DNA of 64,000 nucleotides, taken from assembly GCF_030409315.1 (NCBI RefSeq), contig NZ_JAUFPS010000028.1, positions 124,001-188,000 on the forward strand, given 5' to 3'. The notes beneath the pieces were generated by a model, which had not been told where the DNA came from, did no database searches, and was given only the letters and a program-made list of their open reading frames with translations. The DNA comes from Mucilaginibacter flavus. Its GTDB lineage: Bacteria; Bacteroidota; Bacteroidia; Sphingobacteriales; Sphingobacteriaceae. Position 1 is the first letter of the stretch. The number at the start of each line of letters is the position of its first letter. The translations under genes were made by a program, and so were the position numbers. Below, one piece after another: positions 18,803 through 28,062 of the stretch.

Positions 18803-19576
18803 ATGAAAAAAATCTGTTGCCTGTTAACCTTTGCGCTAATTGCTGTCGGTTATGGCCATAATTGTTTAGCTGCTGCCCGTATTGATTCTGGATTGATTGC
18901 TTCAAAAAAGCTGCCGGCTGCTACCATTTCCTTTAGCGGCTACACCTGGAATGTGAAAGCACCCGCCGAGCCGCAAGGCCCCGGGCCTAATGTATGGAGC
19001 GCTGCTAATGTTTATGTAGATAACGAAGGTTCGCTGCACCTTAAACTGGCAAAAAACGCCACCACAGGTAAATGGGAGTGCGCCGAGGTTTCGACCAGTG
19101 AAAAGTTTGGCGAAGGTACTTATCAATGGCAGGTAGAAGGGCCGCTGGCCACGCTGGATAAAAACATAGTGCTGGGCTTGTTCAACTACTCGGGGAGGGA
19201 TGGCTCTGATGAAATGGATATGGAATTTGCCCAATGGGGCGATAGCAATAACCCGCATTTAAATTACACCATATGGCCGGTCGACAAAGGCACAAACAAA
19301 GCGTATTACACCGCCAATTTCACCATGCCCGGCGGTACGTATACCACCCAACGCTTTATCCGCAAAGCAAAAAGTGTAACCTTTAAAAGTTTGTATGGCT
19401 TTGTTGATAATGATAATAATGTGTTCGATTCCAAAACCTTTAAAAGCCCGGCATCATCCATCAGTACCGAGCCAATGCCGGTTTACATCAATCTTTGGCT
19501 GTACAATGGTCAGGCGCCAACAGATGGCAAGGGCATGGAGATAGTGATCCACAGCTTTAAGTTTATACCCCTTTAA
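18803..19576 (+). CDS. GH16-like secreted glycanase/concanavalin-like protein
   Basis: A 257-residue secreted protein. Translation probably starts at MKKICCLLTF (18803), which gives a proper signal peptide ending near NCLAA. Earlier in-frame codons to 18776 add nine residues that spoil it. The body is a beta-jelly-roll: FGEGTYQWQVEGP, then DEMDMEFAQWG carrying the GH16 catalytic pattern ExDxE, and NYTIWP. GH16 enzymes are endo-acting on beta-1,3/1,4-glucans, laminarin, agar and related polymers. It is the last gene of the polysaccharide locus, separated by a hairpin and followed by a terminator. Substrate cannot be read from sequence alone. Confidence 0.85.
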   Translation: MKKICCLLTFALIAVGYGHNCLAAARIDSGLIASKKLPAATISFSGYTWNVKAPAEPQGPGPNVWSAANVYVDNEGSLHLKLAKNATTGKWECAEVSTSEKFGEGTYQWQVEGPLATLDKNIVLGLFNYSGRDGSDEMDMEFAQWGDSNNPHLNYTIWPVDKGTNKAYYTANFTMPGGTYTTQRFIRKAKSVTFKSLYGFVDNDNNVFDSKTFKSPASSISTEPMPVYINLWLYNGQAPTDGKGMEIVIHSFKFIPL

Positions 19577-19607
19577 ATATTGTTTTTAGTTAATCATAGT
19601 TGCGTCG

Positions 19608-19643
19608 ATGCGTACCAGGGTGAGAACTGGTGCGCATTTTTTA
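19608..19643 (+). terminator. Terminator of the polysaccharide utilisation operon
   Basis: An 11-bp stem (ATGCGTACCAG at 19608-19618 with CTGGTGCGCAT at 19627-19637, one G-U pair) is followed by a T-run. It ends the plus-strand sus-type operon. Confidence 0.85.
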
Positions 19644-19819
19644 TGCTTGAATTGAGGTTAATTGAGCTCATGCGCTCGCTGGTTTTTAATTAATATTTAA
19701 TAGATGCGCGTTTCCGGCAAATTAAGGGTATCTTTAAGAAATTCCATCCCGAAACAATACCGCATACCTTAGGCGTTGCCATTTTCTTACACGGTGATAG
19801 TTAAGCTTTAACATAATAC

Positions 19820-19837
19820 CAGCCTGTTTGCAGGCTG
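19820..19837 (+). promoter_or_regulatory. Short leader hairpin upstream of the 109-residue unknown gene
   Basis: CAGCCTG and CAGGCTG pair around a TTTG loop, ending 24 nt before the ATG at 19862. It could be a leader structure or a weak terminator. No function is established. Confidence 0.4.
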
Positions 19838-19861
19838 TAATAACCGTAAAAAACAATCAAA

Positions 19862-20191
19862 ATGATAGCTTCAAAAGACGCCATTGAAACCGAAACCCGT
19901 ATGTATATGTACGATTTGCTGAATACCGCCAAAGAGTTTGGCTTTAAGGCCGAAGATAGCTGGGAACTAAGCATGGTAACCAATACCGACAGGATTAAAC
20001 TTCAGCGTGATTACTTCCCAACCATTGCCAGTAAAATTGGTCCGGAGATTTTATTGCAGGTATTTCATACCATTAAAACAAGGCTTAACCAATCGTTTCA
20101 GAAAGAAGCTGTAAGAGTTGACGAACGAAACCCGCCAGCCGAGGATTTGAATTACCTGGTTGCTTTTAACCCTAAAAGACCAAGGATGTAG
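19862..20191 (+). CDS. Conserved-looking small protein of unknown function
   Basis: A 109-residue soluble protein with no signal peptide or membrane segment. It is mostly alpha-helical by eye (IETETRMYMYDLLNTAKEFGF; IGPEILLQVFHTIKTRLNQSF) and ends in a basic tail (NPKRPRM). Codon use resembles its neighbours and the frame is cleanly bounded, so it is probably real. I do not recognise the family. It stands alone between the polysaccharide locus terminator and the ModE-like gene. Confidence 0.6.
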   Translation: MIASKDAIETETRMYMYDLLNTAKEFGFKAEDSWELSMVTNTDRIKLQRDYFPTIASKIGPEILLQVFHTIKTRLNQSFQKEAVRVDERNPPAEDLNYLVAFNPKRPRM

Positions 20192-20372
20192 TTGGGTTTT
20201 ATTTTCGCGATTTTAAAATACGTAGATCAATAGCTCTGTAAATTATGGAGGTATTGGTCTTTTTTTGTTTTTAGCTTTAATGATACAGGTTTTGGTCTGT
20301 TAACCTGTTAAACCGGTAGGGTTAGACTTTTGTTAGTAATATATTTGTGCATCAATAGCTATTATTAAAACA

Positions 20373-20714
20373 ATGGACAAAACGCTAACCCTAAACGGAA
20401 GGATCTGGTTTGAAACTGCAGACGGTAAGTTATTGGGCCACGGCCGGGTAGAACTATTGGAGCGGATAAGAGATTCGGGCTCTTTAAGACAGGCGGCTAT
20501 GCAAATGAAAATGTCATACCGGCAGGCCTGGGATATGGTAGGCTACATGAACCAGCATTTTAGCGCGCCTGTAGTAATATCGCACCGTGGTGGTAAAGGA
20601 GGGGGAAGCGCGGAACTCACCGAAAAAGGAATACAGGCTATTGAACAATTTAAGTTGTTTCAAGAAAAGTTTAATAGCTTTTTGGAGGCGAATAGTGGAT
20701 TGATTAAGATTTGA
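20373..20714 (+). CDS. ModE-like winged-helix DNA-binding protein (N-terminal domain only)
   Basis: A 113-residue protein matching the LysR-type winged-helix N-terminal domain of ModE. It shows NGRIWFETADGKLLGHGRVELLERIRDSGSLRQAAMQMKMSYRQAWDMV in order, then the wing (SHRGGKGGGSAELTEKG). The molybdate-binding MOP domains of full ModE are absent, so it may not sense molybdate by itself. A -7-like box TATATTTG at 20340-20347 precedes it. It faces the TonB receptor gene tail to tail across a shared terminator. A link to molybdenum supply for the nitrate reductase is possible but only inferred. Confidence 0.85.
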   Translation: MDKTLTLNGRIWFETADGKLLGHGRVELLERIRDSGSLRQAAMQMKMSYRQAWDMVGYMNQHFSAPVVISHRGGKGGGSAELTEKGIQAIEQFKLFQEKFNSFLEANSGLIKI

Positions 20715-20856
20715 CGTGTAGTGGGTTTTGCAAAACGGAGCCTTGCGATATTATTGCACAAAAAAATCGCTTATAGAAGCTAATGCCGGATATCGCATCC
20801 TTACAGATCAACCCGCTTGAGCCTTTAGATCCGTAGCGCAACATCGTCATAAAACA

Positions 20857-20891
20857 AAAACGCCCCTTGATTCAAAAAACAGGGGCGTTTT
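20857..20891. terminator. Bidirectional terminator between modE-like gene and TonB receptor
   Basis: An 11-bp stem, AAAACGCCCCT at 20857-20867 with AGGGGCGTTTT at 20881-20891, has A-rich and T-rich flanks on both strands. It suits the two convergent genes. Confidence 0.85.
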
Positions 20892-20907
20892 GCATAAAAT
20901 GGTTTAA

Positions 20908-23103
20908 CTATATTTTGATACCAAAGCCCACATTAAATGTTCGGCCGTCGGCGGGTAATATGCCGGGGCCAGGCAAAATGGTGATGCGCCTGGTAAAATA
21001 TTTGGCGTTAAGAACATTGTTAATGCTCCCAAAAATATGGTACTGTTTCAAAAAGCTGTAATTAAACGACCAATCGAACACGTGATAAGCCGGTACAATA
21101 CCGCTTAAACCGGTTGGGTTAAAAACGGTATTGTTGGCGTCGGTAAAGTTTTTGCCAACATAGCTGTATTGTAGGGTGGTGATTACGTGGCTGTTTAAAT
21201 AGCTTAAGCCGGTGCGGTTAATCCACTCTGGAGTGCCTTCAAGCCAGTTGCCTTTTAAGCTGATATTGGATGCGCCCGCACTTAATGAACCGCTGGTATA
21301 ACGGGCATGGTCATAGCTGAAAGAGTTAAACAAACGGATATCGCTTACCGATGTTTTATCAAACGACCGCAACAACGAAACCTCGGTATAGAGCTCAATC
21401 CCTTTTGCCGACGCGTTACCGATGTTGGTGGTATAAATATAGGTTTGATTAGTCGAGTTAAGCTCTGTTAAATTGCCTATCCTATCGTCATAATACACAT
21501 AGTAAAAATCAAGATCGTAATTAAAAATAGTACCAATATTACCACGGTAACCCAGATCTGTACTGTAACCACGACTATCTTTTAAATTGGGGTTAACCAC
21601 TGCCAAATCATTGCCCGGGATAATATTGGCGTAGGAGAATGGCCTGTATGCCTGTGAAATATTGCCGTAAAACTGGCTGCTATTGGTAAGCTGGTATTGA
21701 ATGCCTGTTCCAAAAAGGGGGAAATGGCGCTTGTTGCCATACGATACATGATCTTTAGCATTATCAATAACCCCATCAAGGTTGGTGTTGATGATCTCAT
21801 ACCTGGCCCCTGGTGTAATGGATAATTTGGGTGTTATTTGAAACGAGTTTTCGGCAAAAGCGGCGTAATTATGGGTACGTAATTTAAGGGCGATGCCATA
21901 AGGAACGGTAAGGCGCAAATCATAATCGGACCCTGTTGAGCCGGTACCTTTCTGGTCGCGGGTAGTAGTTTCGGTAAAATACCTTAAGCCGGAAGTGAAG
22001 GTGCTGGTTAAATCGCCCAGTTTATAGCGGGTAAGCAGGCGAGCTTCGGTAGTAAAGCCAAGGTAAAAATCACGATCGACCTGGCGTGGGTTAAAAGTGT
22101 TCAGCTTTTTATTCACAGTATCGGCCACGCCGGGGTTAGCCAGGAACTGTACGCTGTTGCGCTGACCGGATATTACGTGTGAGGTAACTTCCAGCTTAGT
22201 GCGGTTGCTTAGGTTGTAGTTAAATAAAAGAGCAGGAATGTTGATCTCGGGATCAAAATAGTTACGGGTGCGGGTAGCCTGCCTGCTATCGGCATTGAAC
22301 TGGGCATCGTTTAGGCCACCGGCATCTTTCTCTTTGAAATTCACCCTCGAAAATTGCAAAGCCAGGCTCCCTTTGGCGTTAAACTGGTATTTAACATCGG
22401 CATAAAACCATTGACCGGTAAATGCCGAATTGCTACGGTAGCCATCACCGGTACGATTGGCAAAGTAAGCATAGTAAGTCCATTTGCCGCTTTTGCCCCC
22501 TACAGCGTTGAACGAATTGAAATAGTTGTTTGACCCTGCCGATTGCTCGCTTTGAATGCTGAATACTTTGCTGGTATCGCCTTCTTTAACCTTATAATTT
22601 ACCATGCCGCCATATTGGCTGCCAAATTGCAAAGCCGCCGATCCGCGTACAATCTGGATCTGTTCTACGGCGGCAAACTGCGGTACATAATGAGCCTCTG
22701 GGTAGCCAAACAGATCGGAGTTGGTATTGTAACCATTCTGACGCACGTTGGTTTCATTGGAGCGGTGTGTATCGGTTCCCCTGGTACCAATATTTACCTG
22801 GAAACCATTGCCGCTCAGTTCCCAAACGTTAACGCCTGGGATAGTACCAAATATAGTACGGATATTACTGTTTGATAAATTGGCCTTGCCTGCATCTGGG
22901 GATATGACAAAGGTTTTTTTGCCCGCGAAAATGTAGGTGCCGGTAACATCTGGTAAATGTTTTGAACGGCTATCGCGTACCACCACACTATCTAAACTAA
23001 GGGTGGTGTCTTTAATGGTTCGTTTTGTTTGCGCCTGGGCGGTAATACCCGAAATGAAAAATGGTGCCGAAGCGGCTGTAATAAAGAGTAATTTTTTTAA
23101 CAT
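20908..23103 (-). CDS. TonB-dependent outer-membrane receptor (FecA/siderophore type)
   Basis: A 731-residue receptor. A signal peptide (cleavage near ITAQAQ) is followed by a plug domain (about 60-190: IRTIFGTIPGVNVWELSGNGF, IQIVRGSAALQFGSQYGGMVN) and a 22-strand barrel ending NVGFGIKI. It lacks both the STN and the carboxypeptidase-like domain of SusC proteins, and resembles metal-chelate receptors such as FecA. The cargo cannot be told from sequence. The neighbouring ModE-like regulator makes an oxyanion or metal chelate worth considering. It appears monocistronic. Confidence 0.92.
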   Translation of the reverse strand: MLKKLLFITAASAPFFISGITAQAQTKRTIKDTTLSLDSVVVRDSRSKHLPDVTGTYIFAGKKTFVISPDAGKANLSNSNIRTIFGTIPGVNVWELSGNGFQVNIGTRGTDTHRSNETNVRQNGYNTNSDLFGYPEAHYVPQFAAVEQIQIVRGSAALQFGSQYGGMVNYKVKEGDTSKVFSIQSEQSAGSNNYFNSFNAVGGKSGKWTYYAYFANRTGDGYRSNSAFTGQWFYADVKYQFNAKGSLALQFSRVNFKEKDAGGLNDAQFNADSRQATRTRNYFDPEINIPALLFNYNLSNRTKLEVTSHVISGQRNSVQFLANPGVADTVNKKLNTFNPRQVDRDFYLGFTTEARLLTRYKLGDLTSTFTSGLRYFTETTTRDQKGTGSTGSDYDLRLTVPYGIALKLRTHNYAAFAENSFQITPKLSITPGARYEIINTNLDGVIDNAKDHVSYGNKRHFPLFGTGIQYQLTNSSQFYGNISQAYRPFSYANIIPGNDLAVVNPNLKDSRGYSTDLGYRGNIGTIFNYDLDFYYVYYDDRIGNLTELNSTNQTYIYTTNIGNASAKGIELYTEVSLLRSFDKTSVSDIRLFNSFSYDHARYTSGSLSAGASNISLKGNWLEGTPEWINRTGLSYLNSHVITTLQYSYVGKNFTDANNTVFNPTGLSGIVPAYHVFDWSFNYSFLKQYHIFGSINNVLNAKYFTRRITILPGPGILPADGRTFNVGFGIKI

Positions 23104-23261
23104 GTATTTTCGTTATGTTTTTTAAAATATATCGCTAAGCAAAAAAAAGTAATGCCTATGTTTTGTTCCTTAGTAGCAAAAGCGACAATTACCTTACAAA
23201 AAATCTGAAATTTATATTGCTGATTCAGTGTGTGCGAAAATAGCGCTTTTTGTTAACAACA

Positions 23262-23300
23262 AAAACGGCGACCTCCATATGGAAACCGCCGCTTTTATTA
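23262..23300 (-). terminator. Probable terminator after the Tat phosphoesterase gene
   Basis: A GC-rich imperfect hairpin (AAAACGGCG paired with CGCCGCTTTT, with a TCCATATGGA palindrome in the loop) lies about 30 bases beyond the stop of the minus-strand gene at 23328. The A/T-rich flanks fit an intrinsic terminator. Confidence 0.6.
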
Positions 23301-23327
23301 CTATGAAATGAGATGCTTTAACTCTTA

Positions 23328-24305
23328 TTATTTGCTCAGCACCGTACTGTACAAAACCGTGCCATCCAGGTTAATGGCTTTAACAGCCAGCTTATCGGGA
23401 TTTACCGAAAAATACATGAAGCCATGTTCCGATGCTTCAAATTTGCTATAGGCTATACCTTTGGTTATCCCTGTTAGTTCAGATCCTGCACCCGAGATAA
23501 ACTGGTGCGTGAAACCTTCGGGTTTAAGGTGCTGCAGGGAGTGGCCATGGCCCGATAGATAAATATCAACCTTGTGTTCCTCAAAAGTTTTGCTGAACGC
23601 GGAACGCATGGTTAGGGTATCAACATTGGCCACACGCGGCCCAACCGTATAGTATGGGTGATGGCCAACCACTATTTTCCACTTTACATCTGCTGATGCA
23701 TTTTTCAAAGTGCTGTTAAGCCATTCCATTTGTTTGGCGCAATAATCTTTATGGCTTTCAAAAAGGAAAGGGTCGGTATCTATCATTACAAATAACACCT
23801 TGTCTTTAGTGGTTTTGCTTAATGCTACTTCTTTGGTATAGTATCGGGCGGGCATATTCCAGCGGCGGCTTACTTTGCTGTAACGAACCTGAGCGTCAGG
23901 GTCGGAACCGTAATCATGATTGCCTAAAACCGGGTACCAATCGCATTGCAGCGAGTGGGCGGTGTAAACATTTTCAAAAGAGTAATGCCAAAGCGGGTCC
24001 ATTTCGCTTACCACACCACGCGGGTAAAAATTATCACCTACGGAGATTACAAAGTTGTTGGGATTATTAGCGGCCCATAGCCCCATTTGTTTGCCTACCT
24101 CGTTCTGTTCGTATTCGCCGTTGCGGCCCCAATCGCCTATAGCTAAAAAATTAAGCGCATAGTCATTTGCCAGCGAAGCACTTGGCGATAGGTCATCGCT
24201 TTCAAAATTAGTTACCTTATCGGCAGCCAAAGCTTCTAACGGACTAATTAATGATGCGCCTAAAGCGGTAAGGGTAGCGTTTTTAACAAAGTCTCTGCGT
24301 TTCAT
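23328..24305 (-). CDS. Tat-exported metallophosphoesterase (purple acid phosphatase-like)
   Basis: A 325-residue calcineurin-like phosphoesterase of the tartrate-resistant acid phosphatase group. Residues 1-28 form a twin-arginine signal (KRRDFVKNATLTALGASLIS). All metal motifs are present in order: GDWGRNG, GDNFYPRG, GNHDYG, VGHHPYYTVG and GHGHSLQH. It should hydrolyse phosphomonoesters in the periplasm, perhaps for phosphate scavenging. No pho regulators are adjacent. Confidence 0.92.
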   Translation of the reverse strand: MKRRDFVKNATLTALGASLISPLEALAADKVTNFESDDLSPSASLANDYALNFLAIGDWGRNGEYEQNEVGKQMGLWAANNPNNFVISVGDNFYPRGVVSEMDPLWHYSFENVYTAHSLQCDWYPVLGNHDYGSDPDAQVRYSKVSRRWNMPARYYTKEVALSKTTKDKVLFVMIDTDPFLFESHKDYCAKQMEWLNSTLKNASADVKWKIVVGHHPYYTVGPRVANVDTLTMRSAFSKTFEEHKVDIYLSGHGHSLQHLKPEGFTHQFISGAGSELTGITKGIAYSKFEASEHGFMYFSVNPDKLAVKAINLDGTVLYSTVLSK

Positions 24306-24383
24306 ATGGCGGTGTAATTTAAAGTCACCAAGATATTGAATAACAGGTTATCCTATGTTAATTTAAGGTTAAGTTATGGGGGA

Positions 24384-25364
24384 TTAAGTGAGGCTATCCT
24401 TGTATTTTTTGGGTTTAATTTGAAAGTGTTTTTCAAACAAACGCCCAAAGTGACTCAGGTTGGTAAAACCCAATTGGTAGCCTGTTTCTGAAACGGATTG
24501 AATGGCCAATAGTCGCGCCGCTTCGTTCATCCTTGCAGATTGGTAATAGTTGTAGATGCTATCCCCAAAAATCTGCCTGAAAAGCTGCTTCATTTTGGTA
24601 AGACTAATGCCTATCCTGCCCGATAATTCTGATAGCTCCGGCGCGAGGCTCAAATCGGCTAACATGGCGGCCCTTAGCTTGTAAATTTTTTCGGCATCGG
24701 CCTGATCAACCGTAATGGACGCCGTTTCGGCCCGTTGCATGAGTTTGGAGAACAGCAGGTAAATTAGTTCTTCGGTTTTATTTTTATAAAACAAGGTGGC
24801 TAATGTGGCCGTTTGGTCAATCGCGCTCAGTTGCTTTAACACCCGTTCCATTTCCTGCGTCATCACCTCGTGCAACACAAATGATGGACTTTCTTTTAAT
24901 AACGATTCAATAGAGCAGCCTTCTTCCTGCAAATCCAAAATGCCAAGAATAGTTTGCCTTGAAGCCCCCACCACCAGGAAATTAATATGCTGTTTGGCGG
25001 GGATCACCAATTCGGTAAAAAAGTTGCCCGTGCCCAGTTCAACTTCGCAACCATTACTGCCGGTAAACAAAGGTTGATGTGGTAGCGCGGCCTGCTCAAC
25101 CGGCATGCGCCTGCAATCAAACTTTAAGGTAAGCATATTTGGGGATGACGTGGGTGCCCGGCGCAAAACAAGCTCCTCGTTAAGCCAGTAATGATGAACA
25201 CACAGGAAAAGGCCGTTGCTCAAAAAAATCTCCTGTATAAAACCTTCGCCAAGCGTTTGGGGTAATATAGCCCGGTTGTGGGCTACCTCGCCGCCAAAAC
25301 GAGTGGCAAAGGCTTCGGCAAAATGAAATCCTTTATCTAATGCAAACTCAAATTCTATTGGCAT
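24384..25364 (-). CDS. AraC-family transcriptional regulator
   Basis: A 326-residue regulator with a C-terminal pair of helix-turn-helix motifs (about 225-326: LAPELSELSGRIGISLTKMKQLFRQIFG, YQLGFTNLSHFGRLFEKHFQIKPKKYK). The N-terminal 220 residues resemble the unusual effector domain of the PchR-like group (VRRAPTSSPNMLTLKF region). It starts 52 bp from a family C repeat. Its target is unknown; the minus-strand cupin and Old Yellow Enzyme genes upstream are candidates. Confidence 0.9.
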   Translation of the reverse strand: MPIEFEFALDKGFHFAEAFATRFGGEVAHNRAILPQTLGEGFIQEIFLSNGLFLCVHHYWLNEELVLRRAPTSSPNMLTLKFDCRRMPVEQAALPHQPLFTGSNGCEVELGTGNFFTELVIPAKQHINFLVVGASRQTILGILDLQEEGCSIESLLKESPSFVLHEVMTQEMERVLKQLSAIDQTATLATLFYKNKTEELIYLLFSKLMQRAETASITVDQADAEKIYKLRAAMLADLSLAPELSELSGRIGISLTKMKQLFRQIFGDSIYNYYQSARMNEAARLLAIQSVSETGYQLGFTNLSHFGRLFEKHFQIKPKKYKDSLT

Positions 25365-25415
25365 ATGGTGGTTAATGTTAATGTTGGAAACGGTGGTTGG
25401 GTTGGCTACTTTTCA

Positions 25416-25525
25416 AATCCCCTCTTGAGAGGGGGCGGGTCGGCATTAAGCGATGGCAGGGGGGTGTTTGCCAGCGTTCATATCGCTTTTATAACACACC
25501 CCTCCGCCCCTCTCAAGAGGGGATT
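25416..25525. repeat. Palindromic repeat, family C, copy 1
   Basis: The termini CCCCTCTTGAGAGGGG and CCCCTCTCAAGAGGGG are each near-palindromic and are reverse complements of each other. Inner arms (GGCAGGGG and CACCCCTCCGCC) extend the stem, so the whole element can fold into one long hairpin. It lies between the AraC start and the cupin gene. A second copy in the same orientation is at 31269-31377. Confidence 0.85.
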
Positions 25526-25618
25526 CGCACACGCCCTCGCTTTTCAGTTTCGTATCTATGCGACCGACCGCTAATTAAAAAAACTCCCAATGATATGGGT
25601 TTTATTTGATAACAAACT

Positions 25619-26119
25619 CTATCCCAGATAATTAGGCGGATAAATAGTTTGCCGGTATTTTTCCGAAAGCGCGGCCATTTTTTGCTTCAACTCATCAGTC
25701 ATTGCAGGCGGCGGTAAAAAAGTACCAAAAGGCGCTGCCTGACCCGCCTCGGTAAAAAAATCTTCCATGCCGGCAGGCGTCACGGTGCAAAGCAAGCGGG
25801 CCATTTTATCGGTTTTGTTTTTAAAACAATGTATAAGCCCACCATAGGGGATATTTACAAATGAGCCTTTACCGGCGGTATAATTGCCTGCTTCTGATTT
25901 TACTTCAACTTCGCCGTCAACCACGTAAAAACTTTCCTGCACATCGGGGTGGGCATGGGGGACTGGTCCGCCGCCCGGCGGTACCAGCATATCTATCAGG
26001 GCGTATTTGCCATCTGTTTGTTTGCCCGATATCACCACCCGGTACGAGTTACCTGCCATGGCAATACCCTGCCCATCCTCCGGACTAACAAATGTTGCTG
26101 CTTTATGCGAATTTTCCAT
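25619..26119 (-). CDS. Cupin-domain protein
   Basis: A 166-residue single-cupin protein. The metal-binding motif is clear in PGGGPVPHAHPDVQESFYVVDGEVEV, followed by the second cupin motif (FVNIPYGGLIHCFKN). Such small cupins include quercetinase-like dioxygenases, isomerases and binding proteins, so no reaction can be assigned. It is downstream of the Old Yellow Enzyme gene (43 bp) on the same strand and likely co-transcribed, suggesting a role with reactive carbonyl or aromatic compounds. Confidence 0.85.
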   Translation of the reverse strand: MENSHKAATFVSPEDGQGIAMAGNSYRVVISGKQTDGKYALIDMLVPPGGGPVPHAHPDVQESFYVVDGEVEVKSEAGNYTAGKGSFVNIPYGGLIHCFKNKTDKMARLLCTVTPAGMEDFFTEAGQAAPFGTFLPPPAMTDELKQKMAALSEKYRQTIYPPNYLG

Positions 26120-26161
26120 CGTGTTTTAAATAGATAATTGAAAGATAATGTTTTGCCGAAA

Positions 26162-27241
26162 TTAAACCGCTAATGTTAATGCAGGATAATCGGTATAGCC
26201 ATGTGCATCGGGTGTGTATAAAGTGGTAAAATCGACATCGTTCAATGGCGCGTTTTGGCTGATGCGGATATCAAAATCGGGGTTGGCCAAAAACGGGCGA
26301 CCAAATGCCAGCACATCTGCAAAGCCTTTAGCAAGGGTATCTGCCGCGTTATCGGGTGTATTGCCATTACACAAAATAATCGTTTCGGTAAATGCTTCGC
26401 GTATGGCATCAAATGTTTGTTGCTGAATTTTAGGCGATAAGCCGATGTGGATATAGGTGATGCCTATTTTGTTTAACTCCTGTGCAAGGTAAACATAGGT
26501 GTTGTGCACTTCGTTGGTATCGTACTCTGGCAAATCGCCCAGGGTTGAGAATGGCGAAAACCGGATGGCTACTTTTTCTTTACCAATAGCATCGGCAATT
26601 TGCTGTGCCACCTGCAGCGCGAATGATGCACGGGCCTTATAGTCGCCACCGTATTGATCGGTACGGTTATTTACGTTGGGGTTTAAAAATTGCTCAACCA
26701 GGTAACCGTTAGCCCCATGAATTTCAACGCCGTCAAAACCTGCCGCAACGGCGTTTTGGGCGGCTTGTACGTATTCGGCAATGGTTGCTTTAACGCCATC
26801 GGTAGTGAGGACTACAGGGGTAGGATAGTCCTGCATACCCATGCTATCGGTATGCATTTGGCCGGCGGCTTTTATGGTTGATACGCCTACTACCTGGGCG
26901 CTCTGGGGTAGGTTTGCCTGGTGGGCAATGCGACCGGTATGCATCAGTTGTACAAATATTTTGCTGTTGCCGGCGTGTACCGCGCCGGTTACTTTTTTCC
27001 AGCCTTCTACCTGTGCTGCACTAAAAATACCGGGGATGCGGGCATAGCCCAAACCATTTGGCGATGGCGATGTACCTTCGGTAACTATTAAACCGGCACC
27101 GGTACGCTGGCCGTAATATTGGGCCATTAAATTGTTAGGGATATTGCCAATGGCGCGACTGCGTGTCATTGGGGCCATTACTAAGTGATTTTTTAATTTA
27201 AGGCCCTTTTGTTGGTAAGGTGCTAATATGCTATTGTTCAT
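26162..27241 (-). CDS. Alkene reductase, Old Yellow Enzyme family
   Basis: A 359-residue FMN-dependent NAD(P)H oxidoreductase of the OYE/NemA group, reducing activated C=C bonds of enones, quinones or nitro compounds. The TIM barrel shows NHLVMAPMTRSRA near the N-terminus, the active-site segment FDGVEIHGANGYLVEQFLNP, NNRTDQYGGD, and the FMN-phosphate strand VLAFGRPFLANPD. Length and motifs are complete. It heads a two-gene unit with the cupin, consistent with electrophile detoxification. Confidence 0.94.
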   Translation of the reverse strand: MNNSILAPYQQKGLKLKNHLVMAPMTRSRAIGNIPNNLMAQYYGQRTGAGLIVTEGTSPSPNGLGYARIPGIFSAAQVEGWKKVTGAVHAGNSKIFVQLMHTGRIAHQANLPQSAQVVGVSTIKAAGQMHTDSMGMQDYPTPVVLTTDGVKATIAEYVQAAQNAVAAGFDGVEIHGANGYLVEQFLNPNVNNRTDQYGGDYKARASFALQVAQQIADAIGKEKVAIRFSPFSTLGDLPEYDTNEVHNTYVYLAQELNKIGITYIHIGLSPKIQQQTFDAIREAFTETIILCNGNTPDNAADTLAKGFADVLAFGRPFLANPDFDIRISQNAPLNDVDFTTLYTPDAHGYTDYPALTLAV

Positions 27242-27339
27242 GATATACTGTTTTAATTGCTTTTGTGCAACAAATGTCGGTACGGGAACAAACTTAAAAT
27301 AGCTTAAAAAGGCATAAAAATAGTCGTATCGGTCGGGGT

Positions 27340-28062
27340 TTATCGCTTAAAATACCTACCTTTTAAAATCTTGTCCATCACTTCGTCATAAAAACTTGTA
27401 CCCATGGTAATTTTCGCGCTGCCCAGGTTAAGCATGTTGCCTTCAATAGAATTAATCATTTTGGTATTAACAATATAGCTTTTATGTACCTGTAAAAAAT
27501 TATCGGCAGGGAGTTTTTCCTGTATGCCTTTAATGGTGAGGTAAACTACCAGCTTTTTGGGGATGGTGTAAAGCACCACGTAATTGGCCATGGCTTCCAC
27601 GTAAATTAAGTCCTCGTACAATACACGCTCAATTTTACCATCGCACTTTACGTAAAAATATTCGGGCGATGTTTCTGCCGGTGCAGTAACCGGTTTCGAT
27701 CTTAATAATTTCAGCTCCAACGCTTTTTGTGCTGCCTTTAAAAAACGATCAAGTGAGAATGGTTTTACCAGGTAATCAACCACGGCCATTTCAAAACCAT
27801 CAAGCGCGTATTGGCCGTATGCCGTTGTCATGATTACCATGGGCAGGTTGTTTACCGATCTTAAAAACTGCAGGCCATTCATCTTGGGCATGTTGATATC
27901 CAAAAAAATAAGATCGACGTTAAGTTCGTTGAGCAGGGTGGTTGCTTTTAGCGGATTTTCGGCCGTGCCGGCGAGTGTCAGGAAATCAATTTCGTCAATA
28001 TACTCCTGCAACAGCTTGCGCGCTATAGGTTCATCGTCTATAATAAGGCAGTTTAGTATCAT
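27340..28062 (-). CDS. LytTR-family response regulator
   Basis: A 240-residue response regulator. The receiver domain (1-120) has the acidic pair at D9/D10, phospho-acceptor D55 (LIFLDINMPKMNG) and the lysine in LVKPFSLDRF. The C-terminal LytTR DNA-binding domain spans about 140-238 (FLQVHKSYIVN). Its ATG overlaps the stop of the kinase gene by ATGA (28059-28062), so they form a coupled two-component pair. Confidence 0.95.
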   Translation of the reverse strand: MILNCLIIDDEPIARKLLQEYIDEIDFLTLAGTAENPLKATTLLNELNVDLIFLDINMPKMNGLQFLRSVNNLPMVIMTTAYGQYALDGFEMAVVDYLVKPFSLDRFLKAAQKALELKLLRSKPVTAPAETSPEYFYVKCDGKIERVLYEDLIYVEAMANYVVLYTIPKKLVVYLTIKGIQEKLPADNFLQVHKSYIVNTKMINSIEGNMLNLGSAKITMGTSFYDEVMDKILKGRYFKR

